Assembly: GCA_049487715.1 (NCBI GenBank)
Contig: CP150565.1
Span: forward strand, 248,001-312,000
DNA length: 64,000 nucleotides
Origin: Pycnococcus provasolii
Taxonomy: Eukaryota; Chlorophyta; Pseudoscourfieldiophyceae; Pseudoscourfieldiales
Direction of reading: 5' to 3'
The position numbers were made by a program, and so were the translations under genes. Under the pieces are notes generated by a model, which was not told where the DNA came from, searched no databases, and saw only the letters and a program-made list of their open reading frames with translations. Every line of letters starts with the position of its first letter. Positions within the stretch are counted from its first letter, which is position 1. Positions 9,794-18,999 of the stretch are shown here, piece by piece.

Positions 9794-10645
9794 TGCAGAT
9801 TGCTGTATGTCTCTCACGGACGTTGCGTTGTCACGGTATGCGTTTGCGCGTTCGTTCGTTGGAGCTTTCGTGCACCTCGCCGTTCGCGCGTTGTGCGCAA
9901 TGGTAGGTTGGTCGCACTCGTTTGGACTCGTCGCTGTGGTTGACTCGTCGTGAGTCACGGTGGTAGGGGATAAGTGGCCCCCCGCCCCCCTCTGCCCCGA
10001 CTCGACGCTGACCTGGGCGTTGGGGCGTGGAGGAAGCACGAGGCAGCCAGGTGGAGGAGGGGACGGGATTTCCGAGTCGGGTTCCGCCGTTCCGCCGTTC
10101 CGGTCGTCTCGGCGACGTGCAATTACAGTGCAACATGCGGCAAGGAGCCGACATCCTCTCGTTCACACTTCACACCGGCTCGGCAAGCCGACTCCAGCCG
10201 ATTGCCGATGCGTCGTCCCCAGCGAGAGAAGCGAGGACTTGTCACTCCTCGCCCCGTCGGCCCGTGCCTTCGACCAGCGCGAACGCACACCGGTGAAGGC
10301 GGTAGTGGTACGGGTGCTACCTACCACCCTGTGCCTGTGGTAGGTCGAGACTCTGAAGAAGAAGAGGGCCGAGGGAAGACGTCAAGTGCTCAAGTGCTCA
10401 AGACCTGAACTCGGAACCGTGAGTGAGATGCCGTACTGCCATGTGGTATGCTATGTTTGAACGTCGCCGCGCGCCGAGGCTTGACCAAACTTGAACTCTT
10501 GAAATCCAAAAAACCCCTCGTGCAGGGGAAGGGAACGCAGGTTCCACTCACCGCCAGGGGAGGGGGATCCACTCCAGAACGTAGACACACACACCGCAGG
10601 TACTTTCGCGCGAAATTTGGAAAGCACCCCTCACACAAACCACCC
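9794..10645. other. Divergent intergenic region
   Basis: About 850 bp between the start of the coiled-coil gene and TMEM17. Parts are open in several frames because of Pro/Arg-rich composition. No ATG-started, motif-bearing gene is seen, although 5' exons of either neighbour could lie here. Confidence 0.4.
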
Positions 10646-11704
10646 ATGTCCGGATACGGCCTCGAGAACGAGCTGTCCGGCACGGGCAACAACGCCGCCG
10701 CGGCGGCGGCGGCGGCGACACAACAAGGCCAAACTCCGTACGGTATTGGCGCAGAGCTTGGAGGTGGAGCAGCAGCGCAGGGGTCTGCACCAGGGTACGG
10801 CCTTGAGCGAGAGCTAGGAGGAGGACAAGCTCCTGGCCCTTCAAACATGGGCTACGGGCTCGCAGCCTCGGCTGGTGGTGCGCCACAGGTTGCTGGCCCA
10901 ACTGGTGGATATGGATTGGCGCAGGAGGTGGCCGGCGTGTCAACAGCTGCCGCAACAATACCAACACAGCCGCTCACTACACAATATGTTACGCCCCCAG
11001 TAGCCGTCGACGACGCGCGTATGGCTGAAACTGTCGCAATCGCTCGTGCACGCGTTGGAACCACAGGCGGTGGACTACTTTCTGAAAACAATGATGTGCA
11101 AGGCAGAACGTTTACTGAGGGCCACGGTGGCTTTGGCGAGACGTGGCGAACGCGCCTCCGAGAGCTGTACGCGCGGCCTCGTGTTGCCGCTCTCATGCTC
11201 CCGAAAGCGCAGGCAACACCTCTTACACACAATAAGATCGCATCGAACGTACTTCTGCAGCAATTGCTGACATATCACGTGTACTATTCTATCGCATGGG
11301 CTGTCTTCATGTTCCACCAGGTGACAAAGCGTCACTGGCGCTTCGGTGGCGAAGAGCCTGGCATTCAGGACCGCGACGAGATTCGAACTGCAGGTGTTGC
11401 TCTGTGGATTGTCTTCGAGCCGCTACGCCTCTATTGGGGCTTCGTGGGCAACTTGCGTGAGTCGCCGCCCGCCATCGTCGCATTTTTGATCGTCACGTTC
11501 TTCCCGTGCACGCCCGTTTGTTTGTATTTGCTCTTCGACCAGCGTGCTATCGAGCCGATAGACAAGGCGGTGAGCACTGCCACGATTTGCTTTCTTGCGG
11601 CAGAGATCTGTGCAGGAATCTTCGCGATGTACAGCATCGTTAGGACGCAAAGCGAGCAGTTCTTAGTGCAGGAAGCACGCCTTCGTGCCGAGGGTCGACT
11701 TTAG
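10646..11704 (+). CDS. TMEM17: TMEM17 family ciliary transition-zone membrane protein
   Basis: 352 residues from the ATG at 10646. The same frame opens at 10448, but that extension is basic and unlike the family. The N-terminal 110 residues are low-complexity with five copies of a (G)YGL/YGI repeat, a poly-Ala run and Gly-rich linkers. The C-terminal half has four hydrophobic segments. The core EPLRLYWGFVGNL followed by a proline and then LYLLFD matches the vertebrate TMEM17 pattern (EAIRLYLGYMGNL ... LFLLFN). TMEM17 belongs to the MKS module at the ciliary transition zone, which gates entry of membrane proteins into cilia. Its presence implies that the alga makes flagella. The Gly-Tyr repeat extension is unusual for this family, which is normally about 200 residues. 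Confidence 0.85.
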   Translation: MSGYGLENELSGTGNNAAAAAAAATQQGQTPYGIGAELGGGAAAQGSAPGYGLERELGGGQAPGPSNMGYGLAASAGGAPQVAGPTGGYGLAQEVAGVSTAAATIPTQPLTTQYVTPPVAVDDARMAETVAIARARVGTTGGGLLSENNDVQGRTFTEGHGGFGETWRTRLRELYARPRVAALMLPKAQATPLTHNKIASNVLLQQLLTYHVYYSIAWAVFMFHQVTKRHWRFGGEEPGIQDRDEIRTAGVALWIVFEPLRLYWGFVGNLRESPPAIVAFLIVTFFPCTPVCLYLLFDQRAIEPIDKAVSTATICFLAAEICAGIFAMYSIVRTQSEQFLVQEARLRAEGRL

Positions 11705-12042
11705 CAGCAACGGCAACAGCCATGAACCGACCTAAGATCGCTCATTCAGTAACGGAACTGGGTTTACTTCGTCCAACGGTCGTCCTTTCACACCATGCAC
11801 ACTCACCTTCCAGCCCATTCACTGGCGTGAGGCTCGGCGCGTTTGTTCATCAACACGATGACTGAAGAGTCACATTTACTACTCTACCTGCCACTAGAGT
11901 ATCTAATCGAGTAAGGTCCAATATGTGGGAAAGGGAGCTGTCTTGGAGTTGAGGCTTGCAATCATGTACAGTGTGTGACAAATGCTGGTCCAAACCAGTC
12001 GGAACCAGTCTAAAGTAAAGACAACATCGCACCTATAACGCA
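11705..12042. other. Convergent intergenic region
   Basis: About 340 bp between the TMEM17 stop and the stop of the secreted glycoprotein gene. No gene, tRNA or repeat seen. Confidence 0.5.
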
Positions 12043-13104
12043 TCACGTGGCCATGGAGACGTGTTCGAGCACCGCAATTCCAATAACACACAGTGCGATC
12101 AGTGCGGCAACAAGATTTGGCGCCGCGAAGCTTGTGGGTGCCGGCGGCAAGGCTGGAGCTGGAGGCACATTCGGTGGAGGCGGCGGGGGCTGCCTTGGTC
12201 TCGGGCGTAGAATGCAGAGGTCTCCGTCGTCGCGCTTGACGTAAGTGGACCGCTTTTCAAGCTGCGAGCAATTGAATAGCTGAGTGACGTTATTCAGGTA
12301 GTCGGTAAGGTGTGGGTGGCCCGCAAGGCTGCGCTGCATGTACGTGACTAGGATGTCTTTGCACACCTGCAGCTCCTGGTCCTCGCAGTAGGATATGCAC
12401 GGGTACACCGGCGTTCTCGCGAGCTCCTGCGCATTCTGAGCCCACTCCATCTGGAATTCTGGAATCAGCTCGACGTCTAAATTTGCAGGCGTTGGCGGCG
12501 GATTGAGCACAAGCTGCTCCGTCTTGTTCGTGTCCTCCTTGCACACTTGATAGCTGGCAGCGCACGTGTAGTACAACATGGGGAAGTAGCAATACGAGAT
12601 AACCCCATCGTGTGAGCCGCTGTTGATCACCTCGAGGTACGTCGCCGGAGGACGTGGCGGCGGCGGCGGCGGTGGTGGTGGCGACGGTATGTCGCCCAGT
12701 GGATTTGTCGGCCCCGTTCGCTTCGGCGGCGGTGGAGGTGGCGAAGGCCCGTTGAACAGGTTGGCCATCCGCATATCAGCCTTGACATTTTCGTCAAGGA
12801 AGGCGTGGCGCATGAAGTGTATAATGTCTTCCATGACGGGTGAGTGGTGGCCTTCCGTAAAGTATATGAAAGGGTTGCTTGCGTTGATGAGGCCGCGCAC
12901 AGGCCACGTACTCCGCGCCTGCGCATCCTCGAGGTGGTCACGCAGACAGCTCGTTCCGTTGTATTTTGCATCGCACGTCCACACCAACTCCTTCTCCTCA
13001 CCCGGACGTGGTGGCGCCCTCTGTGCCGTGACAAACGTTGACGCGAGCAGCAGAGCCACAGTCGAGCATACGGTGTAAGAGGCGGTGCCCGAGTTGTTCG
13101 CCAT
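12043..13104 (-). CDS. Secreted Cys-rich, poly-Pro glycoprotein with C-terminal hydrophobic anchor
   Basis: 353 residues with an ATG start and a clear signal peptide ending near FVTAQ. The mature protein has two Cys-containing regions separated by a Pro-rich linker (nt about 12630-12750), several N-glycosylation sequons (NGTS, NATQ-like, NKTE, NNVT, NCS), then a second poly-Pro stretch and a C-terminal hydrophobic segment of about 20 residues (LVAALIALCVIGIAVLEH). The tail could be a transmembrane anchor or a GPI signal; the last few residues are polar, so a plain TM is at least as likely. The Cys pattern matches no family I know. A cell-surface or wall-associated role is inferred from architecture. 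Confidence 0.8.
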   Translation of the reverse strand: MANNSGTASYTVCSTVALLLASTFVTAQRAPPRPGEEKELVWTCDAKYNGTSCLRDHLEDAQARSTWPVRGLINASNPFIYFTEGHHSPVMEDIIHFMRHAFLDENVKADMRMANLFNGPSPPPPPPKRTGPTNPLGDIPSPPPPPPPPPRPPATYLEVINSGSHDGVISYCYFPMLYYTCAASYQVCKEDTNKTEQLVLNPPPTPANLDVELIPEFQMEWAQNAQELARTPVYPCISYCEDQELQVCKDILVTYMQRSLAGHPHLTDYLNNVTQLFNCSQLEKRSTYVKRDDGDLCILRPRPRQPPPPPPNVPPAPALPPAPTSFAAPNLVAALIALCVIGIAVLEHVSMAT

Positions 13105-13492
13105 CCCTTCTTTGCGTTCGGTGCTTGCGAGACCACCCCACGGTTTGCGGGGGGTCTGGGACCCGTGGGACGCGGGAACGGGGTGCAGGGCAGGGCGCCC
13201 CAGGACGAGGACGAGGACGAGGGGGTCGCATGCGGAGGATCAAGGAGTTCTGGGGCATTCTGGGCATTCATCCGACATCGGGGAGCGCGTTTTGCCTCGA
13301 ACTCGAAGTCCCTGCGCCAAGCCCAAGCCCGAAGGCGCAGGTGCAGACTGCAGAGATGCGTGGTCTCATGCGTGGTCGGACAGCAAGAGCAAGGGTGCGA
13401 AAATCGCCGGCCCCCACCTGTCCAGCACGCGCGCAGCCTCCTCCCTCCTCCAGCCGGGAGGCGCTGATTGCTCACTCCACCAACCTTCCACC
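13105..13492. other. Divergent promoter region
   Basis: 388 bp between the starts of the glycoprotein (minus) and WW (plus) genes. Contains GGGACCC-like and GGACGAGGACGAG tracts. Open frames here lack recognisable motifs. Confidence 0.4.
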
Positions 13493-13977
13493 ATGCCGAG
13501 CAAGTACGCCGCAGGTCTGCTGGCCGCGATCGCGACGGTGCTCGCTTTAAGCGCGCAGGTTGCAAGCGCAGAGAAATACGTGTACTTCTTCAACTCCAAA
13601 ACCAACGAGGTAAGCAACGTGTGATGTGCAAAGTGTATGTGTTGATCGCGTGTAAGGTGCACTTTCCACACCTTACCAAGCGTTCGAGGCAAACGGCAAG
13701 CCTTGGCCGAGTGCTGGAAGTTTCGTGCAAGAAACGCAAGCCAATACGCTTGTTAAACTATGTCTTATGTGGATCGATGCTCTAACGTTTCTGCGCATAC
13801 ACACACTCTTCCACACAGAGCCAGTGGGACGATCCGCCGGCTAGTGCGTCCGGCTGGGTGAGCCGCCAGGACCCGAAGACGGAACGCGAGTACTTCTACA
13901 ACGAGAACACGAAGGAGTCGCAGTGGGAGAAGCCGGAAGATCTCGAATGGCACAGCGCCATCCACGACGAGCTGTAA
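13493..13977 (+). CDS. Small secreted WW-domain protein (two exons)
   Basis: Exons 13493-13609 and 13819-13977, with a 209-bp GT...AG intron (13610-13818) in phase 0; product 91 residues. The ATG sits in a strong context (CCACCATGC). The first 26 residues form a signal peptide (GLLAAIATVLALSAQVASA). Joining the exons creates a YFFNSKTNESQWDDPP motif, the second half of a WW domain, followed by a fuller WW unit beginning SGWVSRQDP and ending SQWEKP. WW domains bind Pro-rich peptides and are normally cytosolic or nuclear; a version behind a signal peptide is unusual. In an alga with Ser-Pro-rich surface proteins it could bind extracellular Pro-rich ligands (inference). The first WW unit lacks its N-terminal Trp. 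Confidence 0.8.
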
Positions 13978-14271
13978 AGCGGGACGGTTTCGCTTGGCAA
14001 AGTGGTCGGTCAAACACGGCAAAGACGACCCTTCGCGACATATGTGTTTAACTTCCTTACATTTTACCTTACAAGTTTGTTCTGCTTAGGCTTAACTCAC
14101 TCCGCCCCATTTGACGCCGCGCCGTCTTGCGCCTTCGCTCGTCACAATTGCGCTACGACACCCGCAAAACGACCGCTTGACTTTTCTTCGTGTCACACGT
14201 GGCTTCAAAGAACCAGGTACTCGCCTCGACACACGTCGTCTTGTCCATGGCGTCTAGTCGCCTGAAGCCCG

Positions 14272-14748
14272 TCACAAGCCCTTTTTTGCCAGGAATTCAA
14301 CGACTTCCTTACCCACGGCGTCGAGTGCGGTATTCCAAGTGTTCGCGACATTCTGAAGAGCTTCTTCGCTCACTAAAGGCGGTAGCGCCTGCATTTCGTT
14401 TGAGTGGTTGTTGTGTGAGTGTTGTGAGTCGTGTTAATATTCGCTGGGTTTCTGTGTCGATAGCAGGGTTATTTGTTTGTCTGTTTCTTTGTTGTCGCTC
14501 TCTCTAACTTTCCAACACGTGACGACGACTACGATAGCAGCCACATGAGTGAAAGCAAAACCCAAGGCTTTGTAGTTGGTACGCACCTTCGCGTCAGTGT
14601 CGTCGCTAGCGGGTGGCGGTGCGTTTGGCATGTTGTCACATGCTTGAGCCGTGCTCCTCCATATGTACCTCTGCGTGGATATGTGCAGCGGGACGGCACA
14701 CGCGGCGCCTATAATGAGCGCCCTCCTTAACGAGGCGCGCACTTCCAT
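14272..14748 (-). CDS. Small two-exon protein, unknown
   Basis: Proposed exons 14748-14587 and 14388-14272. The donor is AAG|GTGCGT, the acceptor ATGCAG|GC, the intron 198 bp and phase 0; product 92 residues. The N-terminal part is basic with a hydrophobic stretch (RRALIIGAACAVPL) that could be a presequence, then a Pro/Asp linker. The C-terminal exon is a clean amphipathic helix (VSEEALQNVANTWNTALD) ending KKGL. An internal ATG at codon 40 would give a 53-residue form. The family is not recognised. Support comes from matching splice phase, protein-like composition and divergent arrangement with PIG-S; without transcripts it remains tentative. Confidence 0.45.
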
Positions 14749-14893
14749 GGGCGCGTCGTTTTGTCGGAGGGGAGGAGGAGGAGAGGGGAAGGGGAGGGGA
14801 GGAGGGGGAGGGCTCGTAACCCTAATAACCCTCCCCCTTTCCCTCTGTCCCCCTCTCGCCCTTTGTCCCTCCCTCCCCTCCCACGCGCGCGAG

Positions 14894-16474
14894 ATGCTGC
14901 TCGTGTCGCTGACGTGCCTGGCCAGCGTGCTCCTTGCAGCACTGCTCGCGTACGAACCGCCTCGCCGTGCGCAGCTGCCTCCTCTGCCGCTAACTCAGCA
15001 AAACATTCAGCAACCTGCAACTCCTCGCCTGCCTGTTCGTGTCATCGACCCGTCTACGTCTACGGATTTCGTGCGTCTCCTAGCGTCGGCCCTGTCGTCT
15101 TCTGCGAACCAAAGAGATGACGATGTCGTCGTCTTCGGGCCGGTGAATAAATTTTATGTGGTAAATGACGACGATGTGTCGCCACCAATGACAATTACCG
15201 TGCAGATCAAGCACGACGACGCCTCGCGCGGCAACAAGGCAGCGGTAAAGCCAACCGCATCGCGCACGTTCGTCGCGCGGTGCGCAGCTGGCGAAGACAA
15301 GGAGTGCGCCAACGCCGTTGCGCAGCACCTCGTCACCACATACCGCGACGTGGCACGAACGTGGACGAGCCGCGGCAAACCGCCACCTTTCGCCAACAAG
15401 CACCACTTTCACGTGTCGTTCAGCGTCGTCGCATCCAACGCCGCCAGCCCGGCAACGTACGACAAGGCGCTCGTCGTCAAGAACTATCTGCAGCCTCTCG
15501 TCGAGGACCTCAGCTTTGCTCACCTTCGACTGACGTATGACGTCACCACGCTCGTCGGCGCTTCCGTGGACGCCTCTCTTGTGAAAATCAATGGCACGCA
15601 CCGGTACGTGCCTCGCGGCAAGCGTGCGGTTGTCGTCGACGCAAGCTGGCGGTTGTTCGCGTCGTCGCCGTCCGCGTCGCCTGATTCCAAGAGGAGCCTG
15701 CCAAGTCCAGTGGATGGATGCGAGGACTTCTCGTCGTGCGTTCCTCCTGGACGACACACGACCACGCCAACGATCAACCTGATTGTGATAGCCGGTGAGC
15801 CGACGGAGTCACCGCTGCTGTTCGAGACGTCGACGAAAGAGCTGGCACCGTCGTTTCGCTTGACGGGCTATGGCGGTGTGTCGAGTGTTGTTGTGGGTGC
15901 TGATGGAGTGATCACGCCCGCTTCAATGCACGCCGCGGTACAGCGGCTGGCAAGCCACGTGCGACTTCATCTCGGCCTGCCCGCGCGCACGCCCGGCGGA
16001 CGTTGGGAGGGTGCACCGCCGATGTCCGGAATTGCACTCTTTGAGGCTGACGCCATTGCGCTGCACAAGCGCGTCGTCGAGTACGAGCACGCACGCCGAA
16101 CACTCGACGACGTGCGCGAGCTCGTCGCTGGATTTCCAGGAAGCGCGGTTTCCGATTCTGCCGCCGCAACGCTCAAGGATGCGGAGGCTTGGCTGGAAGC
16201 TGGCACACAAGTTCTCTTGCGTCTAGAAGATTTGGAGAAGGCGACGCTGTCGGAGGTGGCACAAGCCGAGCGGCGTGCATCTTTGTATGTGTCGCTTGGG
16301 CACCTGCAGTCTATGGCGGCGTCGTTCCATCCTGACGCCATCTCGGATTTGTACAAGCCACTCGAGCACAAAGTCGCCGTGCTTTTGCCGTACTTTTTCC
16401 CAACTTTGCTCCCTATTGCTGTGAGTGTGGCGAAGGCAATGAGCCGAAAACGGGAAGGAGAAAAGCAACTGTAA
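14894..16474 (+). CDS. PIGS: GPI transamidase subunit PIG-S
   Basis: 526 residues from the ATG at 14894; the frame extends upstream only through non-ATG or low-complexity sequence. A hydrophobic N-terminal segment (LLVSLTCLASVLLAALLAY) and a C-terminal one (VLLPYFFPTLLPIAVSVAKAM) bracket a lumenal domain, the PIG-S topology. Family-like features include the FHVSFSVVA strand, the KNYLQPLVEDL segment, the LHLGLP segment, and a helical region before the C-terminal TM with an FHPD...YKPLEHK pattern like the human [20 protein letters not shown] end. PIG-S belongs to the ER complex (PIG-K, GAA1, PIG-T, PIG-U) that transfers preformed GPI anchors to proteins. Several secreted proteins in this window have GPI-like tails. 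Its promoter region contains a purine-rich tract and an AACCCTAA element. Confidence 0.88.
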   Translation: MLLVSLTCLASVLLAALLAYEPPRRAQLPPLPLTQQNIQQPATPRLPVRVIDPSTSTDFVRLLASALSSSANQRDDDVVVFGPVNKFYVVNDDDVSPPMTITVQIKHDDASRGNKAAVKPTASRTFVARCAAGEDKECANAVAQHLVTTYRDVARTWTSRGKPPPFANKHHFHVSFSVVASNAASPATYDKALVVKNYLQPLVEDLSFAHLRLTYDVTTLVGASVDASLVKINGTHRYVPRGKRAVVVDASWRLFASSPSASPDSKRSLPSPVDGCEDFSSCVPPGRHTTTPTINLIVIAGEPTESPLLFETSTKELAPSFRLTGYGGVSSVVVGADGVITPASMHAAVQRLASHVRLHLGLPARTPGGRWEGAPPMSGIALFEADAIALHKRVVEYEHARRTLDDVRELVAGFPGSAVSDSAAATLKDAEAWLEAGTQVLLRLEDLEKATLSEVAQAERRASLYVSLGHLQSMAASFHPDAISDLYKPLEHKVAVLLPYFFPTLLPIAVSVAKAMSRKREGEKQL

Positions 16475-16483
16475 CATCAACAT

Positions 16484-16488
16484 TGTAA
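16484..16488 (+). terminator. TGTAA poly(A) signal
   Basis: TGTAA 10 bases after the PIG-S stop, in the short gap before the convergent V-ATPase G gene. Confidence 0.35.
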
Positions 16489-16600
16489 AGTTTGTGAATT
16501 TTCTAATCACGGCGCCGTTTAATGGGCTGAATGGTGAGTGGACGATTGTTGGACAAAGTAAAGTACGTTCGGTTACTGAGTGAGCGAGCCTTAGGTTCTG

Positions 16601-17005
16601 TCATGCACTCGAGTCTGCGGCAACAACCAGGGACAACAGCATGTCGACAGTCTTTCTTTCGTTCTGGCTTGCTAACGCCTTGAGCTTCTCCACCTCCTCG
16701 TCTGTGCGTTCGCTGAGTGCACTCGCCAAGTTCCCACTACTATCCACCGACTGAGCTAGTCGCATGGTCATCTCCTCTTCACGCGTCTTACGGAATGCTG
16801 CAACCTCCGCTGCCGCATCCTCTTTCGCCTGCTTCAGTCTCTGTGCCTTTTCTGTTATTTTGTGTTTTCATTTTTTTTTTGTCAGTTCATTTATGTGTTT
16901 GTGTTTGTTGGGTGCGTTGAGCGACATACCTCTCCTCGCCGTTTCGACGACTCGCTGCGCCTCCTTCTCCGCGTCGAGCAGCAGCGATATCGTGCTGTCC
17001 GCCAT
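16601..17005 (-). CDS. VHA-G: V-type ATPase subunit G (two exons)
   Basis: Exons 17005-16930 and 16851-16601 with a 78-bp intron (16929-16852; GTATGT donor, AACAG acceptor, phase 1). The spliced product is 108 residues, the normal length. It begins MADSTISLLLDAEKEAQRVV and across the junction reads ARREKAQRLKQAKEDA, matching the conserved subunit G pattern (LLQAEKRAAEKV ... RLKQAKEEA). The rest is one long charged helix. Subunit G pairs with E in the peripheral stalk of the vacuolar proton pump and resists rotor torque. The intron is odd: an A-run and A-rich sequence lie just before the acceptor, with no pyrimidine tract, and a CTGAC sequence that could be the branch site lies about 30 bases upstream. 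Confidence 0.9.
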
Positions 17006-17262
17006 CGCAGGACTGACTCTCTCTCGCCCGGAGGGACGGAGAAGAAGGGACGAGAGAAGGGCGGAGAGTTAGGGCGGAGACCACGGACTCGGAATTATTC
17101 GGGGATGGACGGAAACCTGGACCTGGGGGAAAAGTGAAAACCCCAATCATCTGAATCCCTCTCCCTTTCTCTATCGATCCGTATCTCTGTTTGTGATGCA
17201 GTTTGTTTACTTCTCGAATTTACCCCAGGTCATTCAAACGCGAACACTCCAAGAACATCCAT

Positions 17263-18588
17263 TTAGTACTGGTAGTTGCGCACGAACATGCCGTCGGAGT
17301 TCACCGAGGTGTTCTCCGCGTCGAACTTGCCGAGCTGGGCCATGCCGTTGTCCTTGGTGCGGTTGAAGAGGATCTCCTGCGCCTCAGCCACCTTGGCGTC
17401 GTCGCCGGACCACGTCTTGAGCACCGTGTTCTGCAGCGCGCGCGCGTACGAGAACGACACGTGCCACGGGTTGGGCGACTGGTTCATCGCGTTGAGGTAG
17501 AGCGTCGAGTCGAGCTCCGAGAGTCCGCCCGACAGGAACATGATTCCAGGCACGGCCGGCGGCACGCGCGAATTGAGCATGCGCAGCGTGGCGGCCGCAA
17601 CCTCATCCGCGGTGTTGCGCTTCGGGCAGTCGGCGCCAGGGCCAACCATCGACGGCTTGAGCAGGATGCGGTCAAGGAGCACGTCCTGGTCCTCGAGGAA
17701 CTTGAACGTCTCCGCCCACGTCTGCGACGCAACCTCGAAGGTGCGGTCGATGTCGTGCTCGCCGTCGAGGAGGATCTCCGGCTCGACGATCGGCACGAGG
17801 CCGGAGTTCTGGCAGATGGCCGCGTAGCGGGCGAGGCCGTACGCGCAGTCCACCATCGCCTTGCGCGAAGGTCCGTCGGGGATCGAGATCACCGAGCGCC
17901 ACTTGGCGAAGCGAGCACCCTGCTTGTAGTACTCGTCGCAGCGCTCCGCGAGGCCGTCAAGGCCCATGCACCAGCTCTCGCCGTTGCTGTTGCACATCGG
18001 GCGAAGGCCTTTGTCCACCTTGATGCCCGGGAGCACGCCAGCTCCGTTGAGCACATCAACGAACGGCTTGCCGTCCTTCGTGCTCTGGTAGAGCGTCTCC
18101 TCGAAGAGGATGGCTCCGCCGATGTGCTCGCCGAGGTTCGGCGTGCTGACGAGCAGCTCGCGGTAACGGCGGCGGTTCTCCTCCGTGTTCTCGACACCGA
18201 CGCTCTCGAGGCGCTTGCCGCACGTGGCGTTGGACTCGTCCATCGCGAGAATTCCCTTTCCAGGCGACGTGATGTGGTTCGCTGTTGTGATTTGTTTTTA
18301 TTTTGGGAGAAAAGTGGTCAGGTTTATTGTGAGTGAATTTGTCTTTTCAAAATAGATATTATCGAAACGAAAGAAAAGGTTTCGTTCACGAACGATCGGA
18401 AAAAAACAACATGATCGAAACGTGAGATCGAACGCTCTTCGTTATTTTTTCAAAAAAAACGCACCCGTCTTGAGGAGCTCATCGGCGAAATCGGCGACGT
18501 TGGCCTTCACCGCGACGTTGCGGCGCGCGACGTTAGTGCGGCGCATGGCGGGCGTGACACGAGTGGACTTCATCATCATGGACGGCAT
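17263..18588 (-). CDS. FBA: Class I fructose-bisphosphate aldolase, plastid-targeted (two exons)
   Basis: Exons 18588-18465 and 18281-17263; intron of 183 bp (GTGCGT donor, CAACAG acceptor, phase 1); product about 380 residues. Exon 1 encodes a basic, Met/Arg/Val-rich transit peptide and the start of the mature enzyme (FADELLKT). The junction restores the conserved ELLKTANHITSPGKGILAMD region. The Schiff-base lysine is in ILLKPSMV (codon 17656-17658, about residue 250), and the C-terminal Tyr needed for class I activity is present (NYQY). The enzyme splits and forms fructose 1,6-bisphosphate and sedoheptulose 1,7-bisphosphate in the Calvin cycle and plastid glycolysis. A start at 18243 (MDESN) would remove conserved N-terminal residues and is rejected. 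Confidence 0.95.
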
Positions 18589-18999
18589 TGTTGTCAGGTA
18601 GGAGTAGGATGGGAGGCGTTGTGCACGATCGGTGGGAGGCTGGGGAACGAGAACGGACGAGAAGGGAGGGGGAGGGAACTTGGCCGCCCAGAACATGCGG
18701 ATAAGAAAAAAAGAGGATCAAATCAATCAACGACGGGCACGGGACCTGGCACGGGGTTCAATTCCGGCCACTCAGGAAGAAAGGGGTATCCCCAGAGGGA
18801 GGAGGAGGTTCAGAGCAGGGGGTTCGCATTTCGGGGTTCCAGCGAAGCACGGATTACAGGGGTTCCAGTAACCTTAGGGTAGGGTTTGGTCCTCGGAGCC
18901 GCGAGCAGATAATTTCCCCCTCGCCAACAAACAACAAAATATCTGCCACCTCGACCCGTCCATTACCCACATTAGACACAAGCCAACACGAACAGCAGC
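18589..18999. other. Divergent promoter region of FBA and SWEET
   Basis: 411 bp holding purine-rich stretches and a TTAGGGTAGGG sequence near 18874. A GGTTCAATTCC motif near 18756 recalls a tRNA T-loop but has no matching arms. No gene is seen. Confidence 0.4.

Noticed and set aside
17203-18336. 377-codon plus-strand ORF antisense to aldolase
   Set aside because: It is a mirror of high-GC codon bias; the minus strand encodes an unmistakable aldolase with catalytic residues.
18700-18780. Possible tRNA (GGTTCAATTCC-like loop)
   Set aside because: No D-arm, anticodon arm or acceptor pairing can be built around it.
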